A DNA stretch of 49,733 bases from Catenulispora sp. Its GTDB lineage: Bacteria; Actinomycetota; Actinomycetes; Streptomycetales; Catenulisporaceae. Numbering within the stretch: the stretch's first letter is position 1; each line of letters begins with the position of its first letter. The stretch is taken from positions 1-49,733 of the forward strand of contig JABFWL010000201.1 of the NCBI GenBank assembly GCA_013362315.1, given 5' to 3'. This document shows positions 16,368 through 23,515 of the stretch, piece by piece. The position numbers were made by a program, and so were the translations under genes. A model generated the notes under the pieces. It was not told the origin of the DNA. It did no database searches and saw nothing but the letters and a program-made list of their open reading frames with translations.

Positions 16368-17185
16368 GCCGTCTCGTCCAGATACTCCAGCTGCGCCCGC
16401 ACCGACATCTCCGCGGCGAACCGGACCGCCGGGTCGACGTCGGCGTAGACCCGGTCCACGACCTCGGCGGCCGTCCGGTCCCCGGCCGCCAGTGCCGCCC
16501 GGACCTGGGCCAGCCGCTGCTCGCGGTGGGCGAGGTAGAACTCGACGAGCGCGGTGGCGTCCGCCGGCACCGGGCCGTGCCCCGGCAGCACCGTGGCCGG
16601 GTGCTCCGAGGTGGTCAGTTCGGTGGTCAGCTCCCGCAGCCGGTGCAGGGTGTCGAGGTAGTCACCCAGCTTGCCGTCCGGGTGCGCCACCACGGTGGTG
16701 CCCCGGCCCAGAATGGTGTCGCCGGTGAGCACCGCGCCGTCGGCCGGCAGCACGAAGCACAGCGAGTCGCCGCTGTGCCCGGGGGTGGCGACCACGTCCA
16801 GCCGCAGGCCGTCCACCTCCAGCACGTCGCCGCCGGCCAGGCCCTCGGTACCGAGCCGGTGATGCGGGTCCAGCGCCCGCACCGGCGCGCCGGTGAGCTC
16901 GGCCAGCCGCGGCGCGCCCTCGGCGTGGTCGAAGTGGCCGTGGGTGAGCAGGATCTGCGCGATCCGCAGGTCACGCTGCTCGGCGGCGGCCAGCACGGTG
17001 CGCAGGTGGCCTTCGTCCAGCGGACCGGGGTCCACGACGATCGCCTGCCGGGCGCCGGGCTCGGCCAGCAGCCAGGTGTTGGTGCCGTCCAGCGTCATCG
17101 GGTTCGGATTCGGGGCCAGCACCAGCGTGGCCCGCTCGGTCCCGGCCTCCGGCCGGACCCCGGGCGTCATCAGCGGCGGATTCAC
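16364..17185 (-). CDS. Metallo-beta-lactamase fold hydrolase
   Basis: This 273-residue protein has the metal-binding signature THGHFDHAEG, a downstream GHSGDS histidine, and the LTGDTILG and LPGHGP metal-ligand segments. It belongs to the glyoxalase II/LACTB2-like group. It is the counterpart of Rv3677c in the Mycobacterium crp-whiB4 neighbourhood. GTG 17185 overlaps the NUDIX stop (GTGA), with GGAG upstream, which indicates translational coupling. An ATG 15 bp downstream lacks a ribosome site. The substrate is unknown; LACTB2-like relatives cleave RNA or thioesters. Confidence 0.88.
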   Translation of the reverse strand: MNPPLMTPGVRPEAGTERATLVLAPNPNPMTLDGTNTWLLAEPGARQAIVVDPGPLDEGHLRTVLAAAEQRDLRIAQILLTHGHFDHAEGAPRLAELTGAPVRALDPHHRLGTEGLAGGDVLEVDGLRLDVVATPGHSGDSLCFVLPADGAVLTGDTILGRGTTVVAHPDGKLGDYLDTLHRLRELTTELTTSEHPATVLPGHGPVPADATALVEFYLAHREQRLAQVRAALAAGDRTAAEVVDRVYADVDPAVRFAAEMSVRAQLEYLDETA

Positions 17186-18051
17186 AGTTCCCACTCCAGA
17201 TGCCAGGAACCGTCCGGACGCTGCTGCACGGTGGCCATGATCGGCTTCAGGGTGCGCCCGGCCGCGGCCCGCACCGCTTCCTCGGCGCTGCCGTACCCGG
17301 ACAGGTCGCGCAGCGTGGTGATGGTCGGCGGCAACATCAGGGCGGTGCCGGCGATGTGGTCCTCGATCGCCTGCCGGGGCGCCAGCCACGCGGTGGTCTC
17401 GCTCTCCCCCGACACGTCGCGGGTCACCTGGCCGGCGGGCAGCGCGGCCACGAAGAACGCGGTGTCGTAGCGCCGGGGCTCGAACTCCGGGGTGATCCAC
17501 CGGGACCAGGCGCCGAGCAGGTCGGTGCGCAGCACCAGGGAGCGCGCGGCCAGCAAGGCGGCGAGCGATGTTTCCCGTGAAACCAACGCCTGCCGGTCGG
17601 CCTCCCAGTCCGCGCCGGTGGTGTCGGCGACCACCGAGTGCTCGTCGGTACCGGCGAACAGCACCCCGGACTCCTCGAAGGTCTCCCGCACCGCCGCGCA
17701 CAGCAGCGCCCGGGCCTCGGCCTCGCCGCTGCCGAACCGGGCCGCCCACTCGGCGGCCGGCGGTCCGGCCCAGGCGATCTCGGCATCGGCGTCGCGCGGG
17801 TCGACCCGGCCGCCGGGGAAGGCGTAGAACCCGCCCGCGAAGGACATCGTCGCGGCCCGCTTGAGCAGGTAGACGTCGGGCGGTCCGGCCGGGCGGTCGC
17901 GCAGCAGGACCACGGTCGCCGCGTGCCGCGGCGGGACCGGGGTGAACTCGCCGCGCTGGTAGCGGGCGATCTGCTCGGCCCAGCCTTCGGGCACCAGCGC
18001 GCTGAGCCGGCTGCCGGCCGGGGCTATGTACTCCCCGCCTTGTTGCGACAC
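17182..18051 (-). CDS. NUDIX hydrolase (NUDT7/8/19-like)
   Basis: This 289-residue protein opens with a RHAATVVLLRD strand and carries FAGGFYAFPGGRVDPRD. The Nudix helix REtfEEsG (AAVRETFEESGVLF) follows about 40 residues later. The long insertion between the glycine strand and the REUXEE helix is typical of the NUDT19/CoA-diphosphatase-like group. Members cleave nucleoside-diphosphate-linked compounds such as CoA derivatives. It overlaps the MBL-fold gene by 4 bp and lies 68 bp after RidA in the same minus-strand operon. The exact substrate is not certain. Confidence 0.88.
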   Translation of the reverse strand: MSQQGGEYIAPAGSRLSALVPEGWAEQIARYQRGEFTPVPPRHAATVVLLRDRPAGPPDVYLLKRAATMSFAGGFYAFPGGRVDPRDADAEIAWAGPPAAEWAARFGSGEAEARALLCAAVRETFEESGVLFAGTDEHSVVADTTGADWEADRQALVSRETSLAALLAARSLVLRTDLLGAWSRWITPEFEPRRYDTAFFVAALPAGQVTRDVSGESETTAWLAPRQAIEDHIAGTALMLPPTITTLRDLSGYGSAEEAVRAAAGRTLKPIMATVQQRPDGSWHLEWEL

Positions 18052-18119
18052 GCCTTCCCCTTCCTGTGGTGGTGCCAGGTGCCGGGCCTATAGCGGTTCC
18101 CAGCCAGTGCCGGCGCCGA

Positions 18120-18578
18120 TCAGACCTCGACGGTCAGCTCGACCTCGACCGGGGCGTCCATCGGCAGCACCGCCACCCCGACCGCCGAGCGCGCGTGCCG
18201 CCCGGACTCGCCGAAGACCGCGCCGAGCAGTTCGGAGGCGCCGTTGACGACGGCCGGCTGGCCGGTGAAGTCCGGGGCGCTGGCGACGAAGCCGACCACC
18301 TTGACCACCCGCTTCACCAGCGCCAGGTCGCCGATCTCGGACTTCACCGCGGCCAGCGCGTTCAGCGCGCAGCGCTGCGCCAGCGCCTTGGCGTCCTCCG
18401 GGCTGACCGCGGCGCCGACCTTGCCGACCATCGGCAGCGCGCCGTCGACCATCGGCAGCTGGCCGGAGGTGAAGACGAGGTTGCCGCTGCGCAGGACCGG
18501 GATGTAGGCCGCGACCGGGGCGGCGACCTCGGGCAGCTTCAGGCCGAGCTCAGCCAGCTTCTCTTCGGGGTGGCTCAT
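18120..18578 (-). CDS. RidA/YjgF family protein
   Basis: This 152-residue member of the Rid superfamily shows the conserved features NLVFTSGQLPMVDG, CALNALAAVKSEIG and DLALVKRVVKVVGFVAS. It corresponds to Rv3678c of Mycobacterium. Classical RidA deaminates reactive 2-aminoacrylate-type enamines. The key arginine of that group (in an R-x-E motif near the C-terminus) is not evident: the C-terminal segment reads MDAPVEVELTVEV. It is probably a Rid subgroup without proven deaminase activity. The ATG at 18578 starts 3 bp after the DUF4177 stop. Confidence 0.88.
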   Translation of the reverse strand: MSHPEEKLAELGLKLPEVAAPVAAYIPVLRSGNLVFTSGQLPMVDGALPMVGKVGAAVSPEDAKALAQRCALNALAAVKSEIGDLALVKRVVKVVGFVASAPDFTGQPAVVNGASELLGAVFGESGRHARSAVGVAVLPMDAPVEVELTVEV

Positions 18579-18581
18579 GTC

Positions 18582-18746
18582 TTAGGACTCCGTTGTCTTC
18601 GGACGCTTCAGGTAGGCGACGAGCTGATCCGGGTTCGGGCCGGGCACGACCTGGACGAGCTCCCAGCCGTCCTGGCCCCAGGTGTCGAGGATCTGCTTGG
18701 TCGCGTGGACGAGGAGCGGCACCGTCGCGTATTCCCACTGGGTCAT
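18582..18746 (-). CDS. DUF4177 small protein
   Basis: This 54-residue protein begins MTQWEYATVPLLVH and ends LVAYLKRPKTTES. The pattern WEY...ILDTWGQDGWELVQVVPG is typical of DUF4177 proteins. The same tiny gene stands upstream of RidA in other actinobacterial crp-whiB4 regions. Its function is unknown. It is 23 bp downstream of the kinase stop and 3 bp upstream of RidA, so it belongs to this operon. Confidence 0.85.
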   Translation of the reverse strand: MTQWEYATVPLLVHATKQILDTWGQDGWELVQVVPGPNPDQLVAYLKRPKTTES

Positions 18747-18769
18747 GGGGCAAGCCTACGGTGAGGGGG

Positions 18770-20323
18770 CTAGTGACTCACATCTCCGGGTAGCTGCTTG
18801 CCGCCGGTGTTGACCATCACACAGCGGAGCGTATGGTCGGCCTTCCAGTCCGTCGGCAGATCTGGGGCGCCGTTCCACAAGTCTTCGCTCGGGATGAGGG
18901 CGATATACGTGTAGTCGCTTCCGGCCGGCTTGGCCCAGGGGCCGATCAGCCGGTCGGCCCAGCACAGGTGCCGCGCCATGGCCGCCAGTTCCTCGCTGGG
19001 GTAGGGGATGGGGCCGTTGCCGTCCGTGCCGTACTTGCTGAAGCTGGAGTTCACCATGTCGGTCGTGTAGTACACCTCCAGGTCGTGCGGTTTCGAGCAG
19101 TCCACGTTCTGGTAGACCGGCGTGCCCGGGGCGAAAGGCGGGCCGCTCAGGCAGGTGTCGTAACCGTCGAAGCCGATGCTGGGGAAGTCCGCGTGCGGCC
19201 CGCCGACCGTGTAGACCTGGACGGCGTCCGAGGGCTGGGCGTCGTCCGCGGCCTGGGCTTTCTTCCCCGAGTCGTATCCCGAGGAGTGGCCGTAGACGAA
19301 GCTGCCGGCGCCGGCGGCGGCCAACGCCACCACGGCCCCGACGAGCACCGGCCACAGCCGGCCGCGGCGGCGCTCGGCCAGGGCCGGGCTGACCTCGTTG
19401 ACCTGCGTCGGTATCCCGCCGCCCGGCATCATCATCGTCCCGGAGTAGCCGATCTGCTGCGGCGACAGCACCTGGGTTCCGGGCGAGCCCACCGCGGCCA
19501 GCAGGCTGCGGATCTGCGGTCCGGCCAGCCGGCCCTCAGGCGCGGTGGCCAGCATTCCGGACACGGCGGCGGCCAGCGGGCCCTGTACGCGGGTCAGGTA
19601 CGGCACGAAGTTCAGCACCGCGCCCAACGTGGCGGCCGTGGTGTCGCGTTCGAACGCGGCGTGACCCTCGATCGCGAAGAACAGGGTCGCGCCGAGCGAC
19701 CAGATGTCCGAGGCCGGCGACGCCTCCTGGCCGGACAGCCGCTCCGGCGCCAGGTACGCCGGGGAGCCGATCACCGCGCCGGTCTTGGTCAGGGTCGGAT
19801 CGTCGGCGGCCTGGGCGATGCCGAAGTCGGTGAGCTTGGCCCGGCCGGTCGGGCCGACCATGATGTTCGACGGCTTCACGTCGCGGTGCACGATCCCGGC
19901 CGCGTGCGCGGCCTCCAGCGCCGAGAGCACCTGGCGGCCGATCTCGGCTGCCGCCTCCGGGGCCAGCGGCCCGGACCGGCGGACCAGTTCGGCCAGCGTC
20001 GGCGCCTCGACCAGCTCCATCACGATGTAGACCGAGCCGTTGTCGTGGACGACGTCGAAGACGGTGACCACGGCCGGGTCGTTGAGCCGCCCGGCGGTCC
20101 GCGCCTCGCGCAGGATCCGCTGCTCGAACTCGGTGCGCTCGGCGGCGGTGACGCCCTCGCCGAGGCGCATCTCCTTCACCGCCACCGGCCGGCCGATCAC
20201 CCGGTCCTCGGCGCGCCACACCACGCCCATGCCGCCGCGCCCGAGTTCGGCGTGCAGCACGTAGCGGTCCGCGACCACCCGCTGACCCGGCCTGAGCCGT
20301 TCGGTCTCGACCTCGCCGCTCAT
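18770..20323 (-). CDS. Receptor-type Ser/Thr protein kinase with septum-formation-like outer domain
   Basis: This 517-residue Hanks-type kinase has the P-loop GRGGMG (28-33), Lys50, the catalytic HRDVKPSN (Asp148), DFG (Asp166), activation-loop threonines (TLTKTG) and APE-like APER. A single transmembrane helix lies at about 323-345. The external part (about 370-517) holds paired cysteines and the patterns CSKPHDLEVY, LCWADRLIG and DHTLRCVMV, which resemble the Septum_form domain. It has no PASTA repeats. It probably senses an outside signal and phosphorylates cytoplasmic targets. It heads the minus-strand DUF4177-RidA-NUDIX-MBL cluster and is divergent from the ArsA pair. Confidence 0.88.
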   Translation of the reverse strand: MSGEVETERLRPGQRVVADRYVLHAELGRGGMGVVWRAEDRVIGRPVAVKEMRLGEGVTAAERTEFEQRILREARTAGRLNDPAVVTVFDVVHDNGSVYIVMELVEAPTLAELVRRSGPLAPEAAAEIGRQVLSALEAAHAAGIVHRDVKPSNIMVGPTGRAKLTDFGIAQAADDPTLTKTGAVIGSPAYLAPERLSGQEASPASDIWSLGATLFFAIEGHAAFERDTTAATLGAVLNFVPYLTRVQGPLAAAVSGMLATAPEGRLAGPQIRSLLAAVGSPGTQVLSPQQIGYSGTMMMPGGGIPTQVNEVSPALAERRRGRLWPVLVGAVVALAAAGAGSFVYGHSSGYDSGKKAQAADDAQPSDAVQVYTVGGPHADFPSIGFDGYDTCLSGPPFAPGTPVYQNVDCSKPHDLEVYYTTDMVNSSFSKYGTDGNGPIPYPSEELAAMARHLCWADRLIGPWAKPAGSDYTYIALIPSEDLWNGAPDLPTDWKADHTLRCVMVNTGGKQLPGDVSH

Positions 20324-20396
20324 GCCGCCCCCAAGTCGCCAGGTTCCTGATACCGCCGAGCCTTGCGGTTCCCTACAGTAGCGCCCGGGGTTCCGT

Positions 20397-20487
20397 GTTC
20401 CAGTCGCTTGTTCTGGTTGGTTGTTCTAGTCGCTTGTTCGGGTCGCCTGTTCCAGCAGTCCGTTCCAAGCGGTAGTTACCGGCGGTT
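20397..20487. repeat. Seven-unit 13-bp tandem repeat between kinase and ArsA genes
   Basis: Seven consecutive 13-mers start at 20397, 20410, 20423, 20436, 20449, 20462 and 20475, each beginning GTT(C/A). Examples are GTTCCAGTCGCTT, GTTCTAGTCGCTT and GTTCGGGTCGCCT. The consensus is about GTTCyaGTCGcyT. The array fills most of the 175-bp divergent promoter region and stops 11 bp before the ArsA ATG, just before its CTGGAG ribosome site. Confidence 0.7.
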
Positions 20488-20498
20488 AGTCTGGAGCC

Positions 20499-21521
20499 AT
20501 GAGCCGACCCTGGCCGCTCCGCATTTGGCCGACACAGTTTTGGTCGACACAGTGCCGCTTGCACATCGTCACCGGGAAGGGCGGCACCGGGAAGACCACG
20601 GCGGCGGCCGCGCTGGCCCTGGCGCTGGCCGAGGGCGGCGGCCGGGTGCTGTTGGTGGAGGTGGAGGGCCGGCAGGGGATCGCGCAGCTCTTCGATACCC
20701 CGCCGCTTCCCTACGAGGAGCGCAGCATCGCCATCGCCCCCGGCGGGGGCGAGGTGTTCGCGCTGGCCATCGATCCGGAGCAGGCGCTGCTGGAATACCT
20801 CGACATGTTCTACAAGCTGGGCCGGGCCGGCAAAGCCCTGAAGCGCTTCGGCGCCATCGACTTCGCGACCACGGTCGCCCCCGGCATGCGCGACGTGCTG
20901 CTCACCGGCAAGGCGTGTGAGGCGGTGCGGCGCACCGCGGCCGACCGGCCGGGCCGGGCGTTCGCCTACGACGCGGTGGTCATGGACGCCCCGCCCACGG
21001 GCCGCATCACCCGTTTCCTCAACGTCAACACCGAGGTCGCCGGCCTGGCGCGGGTCGGCCCGGTGAAGAACCAGGCCGAAGCGGTCATGCGGGTCCTGAC
21101 GTCTCCGCAGACCGCGGTGCACCTGACCACGGTGCTGGAGGAGATGCCAGTCCAGGAGACGCTGGACGGGATCGAGGAGCTGCGCGCCGCCGGGCTGCCG
21201 GTGGGCGCGGTGCTGGTGAACATGGTCCGCACCGCGCACCTGGCCATCGGCAAGCGCGCGGCGGTCAGCGCCGCCGCGGAGAAGCGGGTCGCGACGCTGC
21301 TCAAGCCGTACGGGTTGGACGCCGCCGGGACCGGGGCGCTGGCGGTGCTCGGCCGCGAGCACGCCGAGCGGCTGACGCTGGAGGAGAACGAGCGGCGGGC
21401 GCTGGAGGAGGCCGGGCGGCCGGTCGTGGAGCTGCCGCTGATCGGCGACGGCATCGACCTCGGGGGACTCTACGAACTGGCCTCGGTGCTCACCGCGGCG
21501 GCGGGAGGCACCGACGCATGA
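20499..21521 (+). CDS. ArsA/GET3-like ATPase, first of pair
   Basis: This 340-residue P-loop ATPase of the ArsA/MinD superfamily has a deviant Walker A, GKGGTGKTT (26-34), the switch-like VVMDAPPTGR, and LVNMVRT. It corresponds to Rv3679, annotated as an anion-transporting ATPase. In mycobacteria the pair has been studied as partner ATPases rather than arsenite pumps. No arsB gene is nearby, so arsenite transport is unlikely. Its last codons overlap the second ATPase by 4 bp (ATGA). The N-terminus has an unusual 15-bp duplication coding WPTQF/WSTQC before the first strand. Confidence 0.9.
   Translation: MSRPWPLRIWPTQFWSTQCRLHIVTGKGGTGKTTAAAALALALAEGGGRVLLVEVEGRQGIAQLFDTPPLPYEERSIAIAPGGGEVFALAIDPEQALLEYLDMFYKLGRAGKALKRFGAIDFATTVAPGMRDVLLTGKACEAVRRTAADRPGRAFAYDAVVMDAPPTGRITRFLNVNTEVAGLARVGPVKNQAEAVMRVLTSPQTAVHLTTVLEEMPVQETLDGIEELRAAGLPVGAVLVNMVRTAHLAIGKRAAVSAAAEKRVATLLKPYGLDAAGTGALAVLGREHAERLTLEENERRALEEAGRPVVELPLIGDGIDLGGLYELASVLTAAAGGTDA
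20524..20553 (+). repeat. 15-bp tandem duplication in ArsA1 N-terminus
   Basis: TTTGGCCGACACAGT (20524-20538) is followed directly by TTTGGTCGACACAGT (20539-20553), 14 of 15 identical. It is in frame and adds five codons between the start codon and the LHIVTGKGG strand. Family members that I recall start only a few residues before that strand. Confidence 0.7.
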
Positions 21522-22660
21522 GCGTCACCCCGAAGCACCTCGACGTGGACGGCCTGCTGACCGATCCGGCCACCTCCATCATCGTCTGCTGCGGCTCCGG
21601 CGGCGTGGGCAAGACCACCACCGCCGCCGCCCTCGCGCTGCGCGCCGCCGAGCAGGGCCGCAGCGTGGTGGTGCTGACCATCGACCCGGCCCGCCGGCTG
21701 GCCCAGTCCCTGGGCCTGACCGAGCTGGACAACAATCCCCGGCCGGTCGCCGGCGTGGCCGGCCCCGGGCAGCTGTTCGCCATGATGCTCGACATGCAGC
21801 GCACCTTCGACGAGATCGTCGAGAAGCACGCTGACCCGGACCGCGTCGAGCAGATCCTGACCAACCCCTTCTACCAGTCCCTGTCCGCCGGCTTCTCCGG
21901 AACGCAGGAGTACATGGCGATGGAGAAGCTGGGGCAGCTCCGGCGCACCGGCGAGGAGACCGGCAGCTGGGACCTGATCATCGTCGACACCCCGCCCAGC
22001 CGCTCGGCTCTGGACTTCCTCGACGCCCCGAACCGCCTCGGCAGCTTCCTGGACGGCCGCCTGATCAAGGTCCTCATGGCCCCGGCCAAGGCCGGCGGCG
22101 GCTTCGCGCTGAAGGTGCTGGCGTCCGGCTTCTCCATCGCCACCATCGCCCTGAACAAGCTGCTCGGCTCCGGACTGCTGCACGACGTCCAGACCTTCGT
22201 GGGGTCCCTGGAGTCGATGTTCGGTGGATTCCGGCAGCGCGCCGAGGAGACGTATCAGCTCCTCCAGGCCGAGGGCACCGCGTTCCTGGTGGTGGCGGCG
22301 CCCGAACCGGATGCGTTGCGCGAGGCCGCGTACTTCACCGAGCGGCTGGCCGCCGAGAGCATGCCGTTGGCCGGGCTGATCCTGAACCGGGTGCATCCGG
22401 TGGCGGTTCCGGAGCTGTCTGCGGAGAAGGCGCTGGCCGCGGCCGAGGAGTTGGACGGCGACTCCGCCGATGAGCGCCTGGCGGCTGGTCTACTGCGGCT
22501 GCATGCCGAGCGGGTGCGGCTGGCTGCGCGCGAGCGGAGGCTGGCGGAGCGGTTCACGGCGTCGCACCCGGGGGTGGCGGTGGCGGAGATTCCGGCGCAA
22601 CCGGGAGATATCCACGATCTTGAGGGGCTGCGGGTGGCGGGGGATCTCTTGGCTGGGTGA
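21518..22660 (+). CDS. ArsA/GET3-like ATPase, second of pair
   Basis: This 380-residue ATPase corresponds to Rv3680. The Walker A GSGGVGKTT (26-34) has Gly-Gly-Val in place of the signature-lysine position of strict ArsA/GET3. Other features are VVVLTIDPARRLAQSLGL, LIIVDTPPSRSALDFLDAP and LILNRVHP. A long central helical insertion (about 190-240) may bind a client or membrane. It is coupled to the first ATPase by ATGA overlap, so the two are probably made in equal amounts and act as a heteromer. It converges with crp. Confidence 0.9.
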   Translation: MSVTPKHLDVDGLLTDPATSIIVCCGSGGVGKTTTAAALALRAAEQGRSVVVLTIDPARRLAQSLGLTELDNNPRPVAGVAGPGQLFAMMLDMQRTFDEIVEKHADPDRVEQILTNPFYQSLSAGFSGTQEYMAMEKLGQLRRTGEETGSWDLIIVDTPPSRSALDFLDAPNRLGSFLDGRLIKVLMAPAKAGGGFALKVLASGFSIATIALNKLLGSGLLHDVQTFVGSLESMFGGFRQRAEETYQLLQAEGTAFLVVAAPEPDALREAAYFTERLAAESMPLAGLILNRVHPVAVPELSAEKALAAAEELDGDSADERLAAGLLRLHAERVRLAARERRLAERFTASHPGVAVAEIPAQPGDIHDLEGLRVAGDLLAG

Positions 22661-22728
22661 TGCGGTAGTAAGACCTCTTGGCAGGCGGCTCCCCGTCGCC
22701 GCTAGCTCCCGCTCCCCTATTGCTCTCT

Positions 22729-23403
22729 TTACCGGGACCGCTGGCTCAACCGCTCCACGTTCGTCAGCACCACAGCGCGTGCCTCCAGGCGCAGCCAGCC
22801 ACGGCCCGCGAAATCCGCGAGCGCCTTGTTGACCGTCTCGCGGGAGGCGCCGACCAGCTGGGCCAGTTCCTCCTGGGTCATGTCGTGTGCCACGTGGATG
22901 CCGTCCTCGGCCGGGGTGCCGAAGCGCGCCGACAGGTCCAGCAGCGCCTTGGCGACGCGGCCGGGGACATCGGAGAACACCAGGTCGGACATGGAGTCGT
23001 TGGTGCGGCGCAGCCGGCGGGCGATGGCCCGCAGGAGGGCTCGGGCCACGTCGGGGCGGCTGGCGAGCCAGGGGGTCAGCTCGTCCGAGCTCAGGCCAAG
23101 GAGCGTGGAGTCGACCAGGGCGGTGGCGCCGGCCGAGCGCGGGCCGGGGTCGAACAGGGAGAGCTCGCCGAACATCTCGCCGGGGCCGAGGACGGCGACC
23201 AGGTTCTCCCGGCCGTCGCCGCTGGTGCGGCCCAGCTTGATCTTCCCCCGCAGCACCACGTACAGCGAGTCGCCGGGGTCGCCCTCGTGGAACAGGAGCT
23301 CACCTCGGGCCAGCTCGATCTCGGTCATGGAGGCGCGCAGGGAGGCGGCGGCGTCCTGGTCGAGCGTGGCGAAGAGGGGCGTACGGCGTAGTACGTCGTC
23401 CAC
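22729..23403 (-). CDS. crp: Crp/Fnr family cAMP-responsive regulator
   Basis: This 224-residue protein has an N-terminal cyclic-nucleotide-binding domain (FHEGDPGDSLYVVLRGKIKLGR; phosphate-binding cassette GEMFGELSLFDPGPRSAGATA) and a C-terminal HTH (MTQEELAQLVGASRETVNKALADF). It closely matches actinobacterial Crp (Rv3676 of Mycobacterium; SCO3571 of Streptomyces). It acts as a dimeric global regulator of growth and development. The GTG 23403 start has an AGGAG ribosome site six bases upstream. It converges with the ArsA pair. A CpdA-like phosphodiesterase lies about 15 kb away (38493). Confidence 0.93.
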   Translation of the reverse strand: MDDVLRRTPLFATLDQDAAASLRASMTEIELARGELLFHEGDPGDSLYVVLRGKIKLGRTSGDGRENLVAVLGPGEMFGELSLFDPGPRSAGATALVDSTLLGLSSDELTPWLASRPDVARALLRAIARRLRRTNDSMSDLVFSDVPGRVAKALLDLSARFGTPAEDGIHVAHDMTQEELAQLVGASRETVNKALADFAGRGWLRLEARAVVLTNVERLSQRSR

Positions 23404-23515
23404 GGGTTTCTCCTCTTAATGGCAGTGCTGTTCCGAAACCAGTGTGACGCAGGGAGCACCTGTGCAGCACGCCGGGTCCGGCTATCGTGCGATGTCCATT
23501 AGACCGTATGAGTAG

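Noticed and set aside
20397-20487. Tandem repeats considered as a CRISPR array
   Set aside because: The repeats are directly adjacent, only 13 bp long and degenerate, with no spacers and no cas genes.
20499-22660. Arsenite efflux (ArsA) operon
   Set aside because: No arsB, arsR or arsC gene is near; position and pairing fit the Rv3679-Rv3680-type ATPases.
23404-23515. Crp autoregulatory site upstream of crp
   Set aside because: Only one half (TCACA) is good; the other half of the TGTGA-N6-TCACA dyad does not match.
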